NCBI GenBank assembly: GCA_964560355.1 | Contig: CAZLLI010000071.1 | Span: 1-13,637 of the forward strand | Source: JAKEHA01 sp964560355 | Lineage (GTDB): Bacteria; Krumholzibacteriota; Krumholzibacteriia; WVZY01; JAKEHA01 | Direction of reading: 5' to 3' | Length of the DNA stretch: 13,637 nt | Shown here: in pieces, positions 1 to 6,152 of the stretch | How the letters are laid out: each line of letters starts with the position of its first letter | Position numbering within the stretch: the first letter of the stretch is position 1 | Notes under the pieces: generated by a model | What the model was told of the DNA's origin: nothing | What the model saw: the letters and a program-made list of their open reading frames with translations, nothing else | The model's database searches: none | Translations under genes and position numbers: made by a program

Positions 1-1355
1 AGGAGCCGCCCGCGCACGTCTACTTCATCTTCGCGACCACGTCGCCGCAAAAGGTCCCCGACACCATCAAGTCGCGCTGCCAGCGCCACCATTTCAAGCG
101 CCTCGAGAACGCGGAGATCGCGTCGCGCCTGGAAGAGATCTGCAAGGCGGAGAAGGTCGCGTACGAGATGGACGGGTTGCGCCTGCTCGCGCGCAAGGCC
201 GACGGCAGCATGCGCGACGGCACCAGTCTGTTGGACCAGTGCGTCACCGCGTCGGGGGGCGACGTCACCGCGCAGGCGGTGCGCGGCATCTTGGGCCTCG
301 TCGACCAGGAGAAGGTGCTCGCGTTCGTCGACGCGGTCGCGAGCGGCGACGCCACCGCGCCGCTGCGCCTCCTCGACGCCGCCGTCAACGAGGGTGTCGA
401 CTTGCAGGACCTGCTCTCCGCGCTGCTCGAGAGCTACCGCGACCTCATGGTGCTCTCGGTGCCGGGCGATCTGTCGTCGCTCCTGTTTCGCTCGCAGAGC
501 GAGATCGAGCACCTGCAGAAGAGCCGCGCGCGCTACGAGCTCGCCGACCTCGTCACCGTGGTCGAGCGGCTGTGCAACGCCGCGGGGCGCCTGAAGACCA
601 TGTCGGACCCGCGCGTGTACCTCGAAACCGTGCTGGTCGACCTCTCGCTGCTCGACAAGCAGACCGACATTCGCACGCTGATCGCGCGCCTCGACGGGGC
701 GTCGGGCGCGGGGAGCGGCGACGCGCGCACGACGCGCGCGGGAAACACACCCGCCGGCCCGAAAGCCTCCGCCGGCGAGTCGACCCGGGCGGGTGCGCGC
801 GACGACGCCCGCGCCGGCTCGGCATCGCTCATCGCCACTGGCGACTTGGTGACCAACCCGCGGCAGGCGCCTCCGCCCGCGACGAGCGTCGTCGAGACCG
901 ACGCCGACGCGCGCGAAGCGGCCGACGCAGCACCCGCCTCGGTGTCGGAGGGGCCCTTCGACCTCGCCAAGATCCAGCAATTGTGGGACGGCTTCGTCAC
1001 CTTCGTGCGCCAGAAAAAGGTGTCGCTCGGCGTGTGCCTGATTTCGGGCAAGCCCTACGCGTTCGACGGCAAGAAGCTCTCGGTGCGCTTCTTGAAGAGC
1101 TTCGCGCTCCAGCGCGAGCAAGCGTCGCGCCCCGAGAGCCTCGAGTTCCTGCGCGCTATGTTCGAGCGCTATTTCGGACACGCGGTGGAGATCGCGTGCT
1201 TCGCCGAAGGCGAGGAGAAGGCGATCGCGCTCGACGAAGCGCTGCAGAAGAAGCCGCCCGAAGAGCGCTTCCGCGACATCCCGGAAGAGAAGAAGCCCGT
1301 GATGCAGCGCTTGATCAACGAATTCGACGGCGAGATCATTCGCTACCAAACGTAA
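1..1355 (+). CDS. dnaX: DNA polymerase III subunit gamma/tau (5' end outside window)
   Basis: This is the clamp-loader ATPase subunit, which loads the sliding clamp and, in its long tau form, couples the polymerase to the helicase. The frame is open from base 3, giving 450 visible residues; the Walker A and zinc parts lie upstream. The visible N-terminal part carries the AAA+ sensor 1 region (PPAHVYFIFATTSPQKVP, then the SRCQRHHFK arginine-finger motif) and the sensor 2 motif GSMRDGTSLLDQ. A helical domain III follows. Next comes an Ala/Gly/Asp-rich, probably disordered linker (about bases 700-950), then a C-terminal tau-type domain starting near LAKIQQLWDGFVTFVRQKKVSLG. The gene heads the run dnaX-ybaB-recR, a very common bacterial arrangement. 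I saw no E. coli-type A-AAA-AAG slippery site that would make a short gamma form. Identity is secure; the linker and tail are lineage-specific. Confidence 0.95.
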   Translation, partial: EPPAHVYFIFATTSPQKVPDTIKSRCQRHHFKRLENAEIASRLEEICKAEKVAYEMDGLRLLARKADGSMRDGTSLLDQCVTASGGDVTAQAVRGILGLVDQEKVLAFVDAVASGDATAPLRLLDAAVNEGVDLQDLLSALLESYRDLMVLSVPGDLSSLLFRSQSEIEHLQKSRARYELADLVTVVERLCNAAGRLKTMSDPRVYLETVLVDLSLLDKQTDIRTLIARLDGASGAGSGDARTTRAGNTPAGPKASAGESTRAGARDDARAGSASLIATGDLVTNPRQAPPPATSVVETDADAREAADAAPASVSEGPFDLAKIQQLWDGFVTFVRQKKVSLGVCLISGKPYAFDGKKLSVRFLKSFALQREQASRPESLEFLRAMFERYFGHAVEIACFAEGEEKAIALDEALQKKPPEERFRDIPEEKKPVMQRLINEFDGEIIRYQT

Positions 1356-1372
1356 GGAAACGAGAGACGACC

Positions 1373-1681
1373 ATGAACATGATGAAGATGATGAAGCAGG
1401 CGCAGGAGATGCAGGCCAAGATGGCGCGTCTCGAAGACGACCTCGCGCGCGAAGAGTTCGAAGTGTCGAGCGGCGGCGGCGCCGTCACGGTGCGCATGAA
1501 CGGCAAACAAACGGTGCTCAAGCTCACCATCCGCGAAGACGTGATCAAGGATGGCGACAAGGAGATGCTGGAGGATCTGATCGCGGCCGCCGTCAACGAG
1601 GCGCACGAGAAGGCGTCGAGCCTGGCCAAGGAGCGCATCGCCGCCATCACGGGCGGCCTCAAGATTCCCGGCTTGTTCTAG
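1373..1681 (+). CDS. ybaB: YbaB/EbfC family nucleoid-associated protein
   Basis: This is a small DNA-binding protein of 102 residues, the usual size of the family, which forms dimers that bind DNA with little sequence specificity. It starts MNMMKMMKQAQEMQAKM, the typical N-terminal helix. A central beta region (SGGGAVTVRMNGKQ) and the usual C-terminal GGLKIPGLF follow. The ATG at 1373 lies 17 nt after the dnaX stop; an AAGGA at 1354-1358 is rather far away, so translation may be coupled to dnaX. Five of the first seven residues are Met, so the exact start could also be the ATG at 1379 or 1382. It sits between dnaX and recR, as in most bacteria. The open frame upstream of 1373 in the same phase is only the -1 frame of dnaX. 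Confidence 0.93.
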   Translation: MNMMKMMKQAQEMQAKMARLEDDLAREEFEVSSGGGAVTVRMNGKQTVLKLTIREDVIKDGDKEMLEDLIAAAVNEAHEKASSLAKERIAAITGGLKIPGLF

Positions 1682-1686
1682 CGCGC

Positions 1687-2301
1687 ATGGGTTTTCCTCC
1701 CGCGGATTTCGGCTCCGAGACCCTGTCGGCGCTGGTGAAGGCGCTGTCGCGACTGCCCGGTATCGGCGGCAAGACGGCGCTGCGCCTTTCGCTCTACTTG
1801 CTTCGCGCCGACAACACCGACGCGGAACGAATCTCCCACCTACTCGCCGAACTCAAGTCGAAGGTTCGCTTCTGCAAGACCTGTGGGGCCCTCACCGAGG
1901 CGGAAGAATGTGCAATTTGCACGGACAAGTCGCGCCTCCAGGACACCATCTGCGTGGTGGCCGAGCCCGAGGACGTGATCGTGATGGAGCGGACCAAACA
2001 TTACCGGGGTCTGTACCACGTCCTGCATGGAGTCCTCTCGCCGGTCGACGGGGTGGGACCGGAGGACTTGACGCTACGCGCCCTCGAGGCCCGCGTGCGG
2101 GGCGGAAAAGTTCGCGAACTCATTGTGGCTACGAATCCTACCGTCGAGGGCGACGCCACCGCTCTCTACCTCGCCAAGACCGTCGCTCCCTATGGTTGTA
2201 CTGTCACGAGACTTGCTAGAGGGCTCCCGATGGGCGGGACCCTTGAATTCGTTGACGATACGACCCTCGCCCGCGCCATCGATCGCCGCGAAGCGCTCTA
2301 A
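1687..2301 (+). CDS. recR: Recombination mediator protein RecR
   Basis: RecR works with RecO (and RecF) to load RecA onto SSB-coated single-stranded DNA during gap repair. The 204 residues match the family length (about 200). Visible in order: a helix-hairpin-helix LPGIGGKTALR (residues 23-33); a four-Cys zinc finger with Cys63, Cys66, Cys75 and Cys78 (spacing CX2C-X8-CX2C); and a Toprim domain from about residue 87, with AEPEDV, the ATNPTVEGDATALYL stretch (148-162) and the closing ARGLPMGG (177-184). The ATG lies 5 nt after the ybaB stop with no evident Shine-Dalgarno site, which suggests translational coupling. The 3' third of the gene uses noticeably more A/T-ending codons than its neighbours. 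Confidence 0.96.
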   Translation: MGFPPADFGSETLSALVKALSRLPGIGGKTALRLSLYLLRADNTDAERISHLLAELKSKVRFCKTCGALTEAEECAICTDKSRLQDTICVVAEPEDVIVMERTKHYRGLYHVLHGVLSPVDGVGPEDLTLRALEARVRGGKVRELIVATNPTVEGDATALYLAKTVAPYGCTVTRLARGLPMGGTLEFVDDTTLARAIDRREAL

Positions 2302-2312
2302 CGAACTCCCCG

Positions 2313-2327
2313 ACCGGATGGTCCGGT
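2313..2327 (+). other. Short GC hairpin between recR and mglB
   Basis: The 69-nt gap between recR and mglB contains ACCGGA-TGG-TCCGGT, a 6-bp perfect stem with a 3-nt loop, 11 nt after the recR stop. No T-run follows, so it is not a convincing intrinsic terminator. It could act as an mRNA processing or stabilising stem between the repair genes and the mglBA pair, or be chance. No clear promoter was seen in the rest of the gap. Confidence 0.25.
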
Positions 2328-2370
2328 TGGCCGCGCCTCGATCGGCGTCCCATCGACGTACGGAGCGACT

Positions 2371-2868
2371 ATGGTACGTGCCGACTGGACCATCTACGAA
2401 GAAGACTACTGGGCGATTAATTCGGTCATCAAAGAGCTGATCGAGAACTCCAACTCGACCAGCGTCATCTTGATCGACAAGACCGGCCAGCTCATCGCGA
2501 GCGTGGGCATGGAGCCCGAGTTCGACCTCATGAGCTTCGCGTCGTTGTGCGCGGCCGACTTCGAGGCCAACGCGCAGCTCGCGAAGCTGATCGGCGAGAA
2601 AGACTTCTCGACCCTCTACCACCAGGGTGTCGACGAGAGCATGTATCTCGCGCGCGTGGCCCAGCACATCATCTTGGTGGTACTCTTCAACAAGCGCACG
2701 ACGCTCGGACTCGTGCGGCTGCGCGTCAAGAAGGCGGTCGACTCGCTCGACACCGTCCTCAATCGTTTGTTCGACAAGCTCGAGTACGAGAACGAGGACC
2801 TGAAGCAGTTCGACGCCGGCTTCACCGAAGAGCTGAACAAAGAGATCGATTCGCTGTTCAAAGACTAG
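2371..2868 (+). CDS. mglB: Roadblock/LC7 protein, MglB-type GTPase-activating protein
   Basis: MglB is the GAP partner of the Ras-like GTPase MglA. In Myxococcus xanthus it sits at the lagging pole and fixes the front-rear axis for gliding and pilus motility. The 165-residue product is one Roadblock/LC7 domain with landmarks I recall from M. xanthus MglB (159 residues): an N-terminal YEEDYWAINSVI helix, ILIDKTGQLIAS, AKLIGE, LVVLFNKRTTLGLVRLRVKKA, and an acidic C-terminal helix ending EIDSLFKD, the part that contacts MglA in that system. The start is supported by GGAG at 2362-2365, 5 nt before the ATG. It lies 26 nt upstream of mglA, the same order as in Myxococcus. The unusual feature is its position directly behind recR. 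Confidence 0.93.
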   Translation: MVRADWTIYEEDYWAINSVIKELIENSNSTSVILIDKTGQLIASVGMEPEFDLMSFASLCAADFEANAQLAKLIGEKDFSTLYHQGVDESMYLARVAQHIILVVLFNKRTTLGLVRLRVKKAVDSLDTVLNRLFDKLEYENEDLKQFDAGFTEELNKEIDSLFKD

Positions 2869-2894
2869 GCATCCAGGCGGGGGCACGAGGCGAA

Positions 2895-3479
<585 letters not shown>

Positions 3480-3484
3480 TTCGT

Positions 3485-3931
3485 TTACTTGCCGCGCTGG
3501 TCCAGCGCGTGCGCCTTCGCGATGAGGAAGTAACCGCTGGAGAGCGCGATGATGAGCGCGCCGATCCCGATCAGCTGCAATCCCGTCATGTGCTCGTAGT
3601 CGACCTGGATGATGTGCCGGCCGACCGCGATCAAGCTCACGATCAGAATCACTTCGACGCGGACCTTGTGTTCCTTGAAATAGACCTTGAGCGTCTCGAT
3701 CAGCTCGAGCCCCAACACCACGATGAGCACGCCGCCGAACGCGCGTTGCATGACGATGTGGAGGTCGTCGGTGTTCTGGACCTCGCCCCAGCTCATGGGC
3801 AGGCGTTTGAAGAGGAGCAGGAACAATTGCGCGGTCGCCACGGTGACGACGATCACGAGCAAGAGCTGCAGAGCAGCGATGATAAGACCTTCGAACTTTT
3901 CGATCACGCGATGGCCGAAGGAATCACGCAC
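3485..3931 (-). CDS. PsiE-like (phosphate-starvation-inducible) membrane protein
   Basis: A 148-residue integral membrane protein with four predicted transmembrane helices at roughly residues 14-38, 61-80, 91-110 and 117-137. The segment LELIETLKVYFKEHKVRVEV followed by LIAVGRHII is the conserved core of the PsiE family. In E. coli the family is named for induction by phosphate starvation, but its biochemical role is unknown. The start is a GTG at 3929-3931, chosen because a full AGGAGG (3938-3943 read on the minus strand) lies 6 nt upstream. The gene converges on mglA with a 5-nt gap and diverges from the decarboxylase gene. Membership of the family is fairly sure; I cannot say whether it responds to phosphate, and I did not see a clear PHO box. 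Confidence 0.8.
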   Translation of the reverse strand: MRDSFGHRVIEKFEGLIIAALQLLLVIVVTVATAQLFLLLFKRLPMSWGEVQNTDDLHIVMQRAFGGVLIVVLGLELIETLKVYFKEHKVRVEVILIVSLIAVGRHIIQVDYEHMTGLQLIGIGALIIALSSGYFLIAKAHALDQRGK

Positions 3932-3937
3932 GGAGAA

Positions 3938-3943
3938 CCTCCT
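3938..3943 (-). promoter_or_regulatory. Shine-Dalgarno site of the PsiE-like gene
   Basis: Read on the minus strand this is AGGAGG, a perfect anti-16S match, 6 nt before the GTG at 3931. It decides in favour of the GTG start, since no ATG lies nearby in frame. Confidence 0.8.
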
Positions 3944-3958
3944 GGTTCGAGAATCGCG

Positions 3959-3988
3959 AGACTAAGGCCGGCGTCGCGGTGGAAGCAA
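3959..3988 (-). promoter_or_regulatory. Candidate sigma70-type promoter for the PsiE-like gene
   Basis: On the minus strand TTGCTT (3983-3988) and TAGTCT (3959-3964) are 18 nt apart. Transcription would start near 3952, giving a leader of about 20 nt that contains the AGGAGG site. Match quality is moderate (4 of 6 and 3 of 6 to the consensus), so this is a suggestion only. Confidence 0.3.
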
Positions 3989-3999
3989 GCAAATCTGCC

Positions 4000-4028
4000 T
4001 CGCCAGACGCGCGGCGTGGCGTTACCAT
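4000..4028 (+). promoter_or_regulatory. Candidate promoter placing the decarboxylase start at about +1 (leaderless)
   Basis: TCGCCA (4000-4005) and TACCAT (4023-4028) are 17 nt apart, each matching the consensus at 4 of 6 positions. The -10 box ends only 6 nt before the ATG at 4035. A transcript starting at the usual distance would therefore begin at or next to the start codon. No Shine-Dalgarno sequence is present upstream of that ATG, which fits a leaderless mRNA. Confidence 0.35.
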
Positions 4029-4034
4029 GCCGCC

Positions 4035-5372
4035 ATGGCCTTCGACCCCCGCGAGACCGAATGGCTCGCCGAAGCGCTCCGCCACCTGGGCGCGGGCTTC
4101 GACCGCTTGCCCCCGGCCGAGTCGTCCTTCGACGCCGCGCGCGCGCGAGAGGCGCTCACGGCCGCGGCGGAACGCATGCGCGACAACTTTCCGTACCACC
4201 ATCCTCTACATGTCGGGCAAATGCTGAAGCCGCCGCACCCGGTCGCGCGCGTCGCGTACGAATTGGCGATGCACATCAATCCGAACAACCACGCGCTCGA
4301 CGGCGGACGCGCTTCTTCATCGATGGAGAAAGAAGCGGTGGCCGACATCGCGCGCATGTTCGGGTGGGACGAGCACCTCGGCCACCTGTGCGGCGGCGGC
4401 ACGGTGGCGAACTTCGAGGCGCTGTGGGTCGGACGCGAGCTCTCGCCGGGGAAGGCGGTCGCGGCGTCGTCGCAGGCGCACTACACGCACTCGCGGTTGT
4501 CGGCGGTGCTGGGGATTCCGTTCGTCGCGATCGAGGTCGATGCGGGCGGGCGCATGGATGTCGCGGCGCTCGAGAGCGCGCTCGCGCGCGGCAACATCGG
4601 CACGGTGGTGGCGACGCTCGGGACCACCGCGGCGGGGCGCGTCGACCCGCTCCCGCAGATCCTCGACCTGTGCGGCGAAGCCAACGTGCGCGTCCACGTC
4701 GACGCCGCTTACGGCGGCTACTTCACGCTCGCGGGCAATCTGGACGCGCCGGCGCGCGCGTCCTTCGACGCCGTCGCGCGCGCCGACTCGATCGTGGTCG
4801 ATCCGCACAAGCACGGGCTGCAACCGTACGGGTGCGGGTGTGTGGTGTACCGCGACCCGTCGGTGGGGCGCTTTTACCGCCACGACTCGCCCTACACGTA
4901 CTTCACGTCGAACGAATTGCACCTGGGAGAAATCTCGCTCGAGTGCTCGCGCGCGGGGGCGTCGGCGGTGGCGTTGTGGACCACGCTGCGCGTGCTGCCG
5001 CTCGTGCGCGGCGGCGAATTTGCGCGCGGGCTCGAAGCCGGGCGCGAGGCCGCGCTCGCGCTCCACGCCGCGCTCCGCGACGACGCGCGCTTCGCGCCGC
5101 TCTTCGCGCCCGAGCTCGACATCGTGGTGTGGGCGGCGCGCGCGCAAACGGCGGGCGAGTCGTCGTCGCGCGCGCGGACCATGTTCCACGCCGCGGCCGC
5201 GCACGACCTGCACCTCGCCTTGGCCACCTTCCCGCGCCGCATGGTCGAGCCGTGCGACGCCGTCGAGTTCTGGGACGCGAACGAGGTCACGTGCCTGCGC
5301 GCGTGCGTGATGAAGCCCGAGCACCGCGAGTGGATGCCGGAGATCGTCAAGCGCTTGCGGGAATCCGCGTAG
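4035..5372 (+). CDS. PLP-dependent group II amino acid decarboxylase
   Basis: A 445-residue fold-type I PLP enzyme of the glutamate/tyrosine/aromatic amino acid decarboxylase superfamily. It would remove the alpha-carboxyl of an amino acid in the cytoplasm to give an amine. Visible residues: MHINPNNHALDGGRASSSME (80-99), a typical substrate-entry segment; CGGGTVANFEAL (119-130), phosphate binding; His149 in QAHYTHSR, which stacks on PLP; HVDAAYGGY (221-229) with Asp223 for the pyridine nitrogen; and VVDPHKHG (254-261) with Lys259 as the Schiff-base lysine. All key residues are present. The DPHKHG sequence differs from the more usual HKW/HKY/HKMG of characterised members, so the substrate (Glu, Asp, Tyr, 2,4-diaminobutyrate or other) cannot be assigned. 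It is a single-gene unit, diverging from the PsiE-like gene and converging with zero spacing on the secreted-protein gene. Confidence 0.88.
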   Translation: MAFDPRETEWLAEALRHLGAGFDRLPPAESSFDAARAREALTAAAERMRDNFPYHHPLHVGQMLKPPHPVARVAYELAMHINPNNHALDGGRASSSMEKEAVADIARMFGWDEHLGHLCGGGTVANFEALWVGRELSPGKAVAASSQAHYTHSRLSAVLGIPFVAIEVDAGGRMDVAALESALARGNIGTVVATLGTTAAGRVDPLPQILDLCGEANVRVHVDAAYGGYFTLAGNLDAPARASFDAVARADSIVVDPHKHGLQPYGCGCVVYRDPSVGRFYRHDSPYTYFTSNELHLGEISLECSRAGASAVALWTTLRVLPLVRGGEFARGLEAGREAALALHAALRDDARFAPLFAPELDIVVWAARAQTAGESSSRARTMFHAAAAHDLHLALATFPRRMVEPCDAVEFWDANEVTCLRACVMKPEHREWMPEIVKRLRESA

Positions 5373-6080
5373 CTAGCGGGTCGCGCCGCGATACAGCGCC
5401 TTGATGCGCCCCCACGTCGTGGACTCGACCCGCGTCGGCGTCAAGATGTCGATGCGGCTCGTCGACTGACCGACGTATCCGAGCGCCGCGATGCCGGCCG
5501 GGATGTCTCCAAAAAACTCACCCACGTCGCCCGCCACGAATCCCTCGCCGTTCTTGCTCACGCGAGCGAACCACGCGCCGCCGCGAAACTGCATGATGGC
5601 GCGCTGCACGTAACGAATCCCCGTCATGCAGTTGTCCTCCATGAACAACTGCAGCGGGGAGGCGTCGGCCACCAGCACCTGCTGCCCGTCGCGGAAGGTG
5701 GCGGGGTCGGCGAGGTCGGCGTCGGGGGTGGTGTCGAGGAAGACGCGGATCGACCCCACGTCGAAGATCGCGATCTCGGAGAACGAGCAGGTTTGGTCGC
5801 CGCCGTGCATCGCGAAGACGCACGCGTAGGAATCGAACACGTAGGTCATCTCGTACGGCGCGGGCGGCAGCAAGTCGAGGAAGGGCTCGCGCACTTCCGA
5901 CACGGTGCCGTAAATCCACAGCGAGTCTTCCAGGTTGGGGAGGTTTTGCCACGGCGTCCACTGCGCGGGGCCGGTGGCGTAGCCGGTGCCGAATACGAGC
6001 GCGGAGGGGTAATCGGCGGCCGCGGGAATCGCCCACGCCGAAAGAAGCGCGCAGCACGCAAGGATGCGGAGCAGGGACAC
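5373..6080 (-). CDS. Secreted protein of unknown function with a possible C-terminal sorting tail
   Basis: I do not recognise this 235-residue protein. It begins with a Sec signal peptide (MSLLRILACCALLSAWAIPAAA, about 22 residues) with a plausible signal peptidase I site AAA|D; the early Cys pair does not form a good lipobox. The mature part is acidic and has a beta-rich look, with three Cys (in YACVF, QTCSF and DNCMTG). One or two repeats of a short 'X-IYGTV...Y..TYVFD' style may belong to a beta-barrel or immunoglobulin-like fold, but this is not certain. It ends VESTTWGRIKALYRGATR, an abrupt change to a basic, aromatic tail. The GTG start is chosen because GGAGG (6086-6090) lies 5 nt upstream and the signal peptide begins right there. 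The protein probably acts in the envelope or outside the cell. Confidence 0.72.
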   Translation of the reverse strand: MSLLRILACCALLSAWAIPAAADYPSALVFGTGYATGPAQWTPWQNLPNLEDSLWIYGTVSEVREPFLDLLPPAPYEMTYVFDSYACVFAMHGGDQTCSFSEIAIFDVGSIRVFLDTTPDADLADPATFRDGQQVLVADASPLQLFMEDNCMTGIRYVQRAIMQFRGGAWFARVSKNGEGFVAGDVGEFFGDIPAGIAALGYVGQSTSRIDILTPTRVESTTWGRIKALYRGATR

Positions 6081-6085
6081 GACGG

Positions 6086-6090
6086 CCTCC
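6086..6090 (-). promoter_or_regulatory. Shine-Dalgarno site of the secreted-protein gene
   Basis: GGAGG on the minus strand, 5 nt before the GTG at 6080. It supports that start codon over any downstream alternative. Confidence 0.7.
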
Positions 6091-6097
6091 GACCACG

Positions 6098-6126
6098 AGC
6101 CTAGACGCGCGGGGGGCGCGTGTCAA
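6098..6126 (-). promoter_or_regulatory. Sigma70-type promoter for the secreted-protein gene
   Basis: On the minus strand a perfect TTGACA (6121-6126) is followed after exactly 17 nt by TAGGCT (6098-6103). Transcription would begin near 6091, just ahead of the GGAGG site and 11 or so nt before the GTG start. This is the best promoter match in the window. It lies back to back with, and only 7 nt from, the extended -10 element proposed for the divergent asparagine-synthetase gene. Confidence 0.5.
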
Positions 6127-6133
6127 CGCGGCG

Positions 6134-6142
6134 TGCTATGAT
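6134..6142 (+). promoter_or_regulatory. Extended -10 promoter element for the asparagine-synthetase gene
   Basis: TGC-TATGAT is an extended -10 (TGnTATAAT-like, 5 of 6 in the hexamer); no -35 is recognisable, which extended -10 promoters tolerate. The start of transcription would fall near 6149, only about four bases before the GTG at 6153. The possible upstream starts at 6120 and 6138 would lie outside the transcript, which supports 6153. Confidence 0.4.
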
Positions 6143-6152
6143 GCCGCGACCC

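Noticed and set aside
239..1681. Open frame running from inside dnaX into ybaB without a stop, suggesting a -1 frameshift fusion
   Set aside because: The upstream part is Arg-rich out-of-frame translation of dnaX. The only A-run (CAGAAAAAGG near 1011) is not a true A-AAA-AAG slippery site, and ybaB has a normal start at 1373.
3493..3509. Hairpin CGCGCTG-GTC-CAGCGCG just past mglA as a terminator
   Set aside because: It lies inside the coding end of the PsiE-like gene and has no T-run on either strand, so it is probably chance in GC-rich sequence.
6018..6080. Lipoprotein signal in the secreted protein (Cys pair at residues 9-10)
   Set aside because: The Cys residues come too early and ILAC is a poor lipobox; a signal peptidase I site AAA|D fits better.
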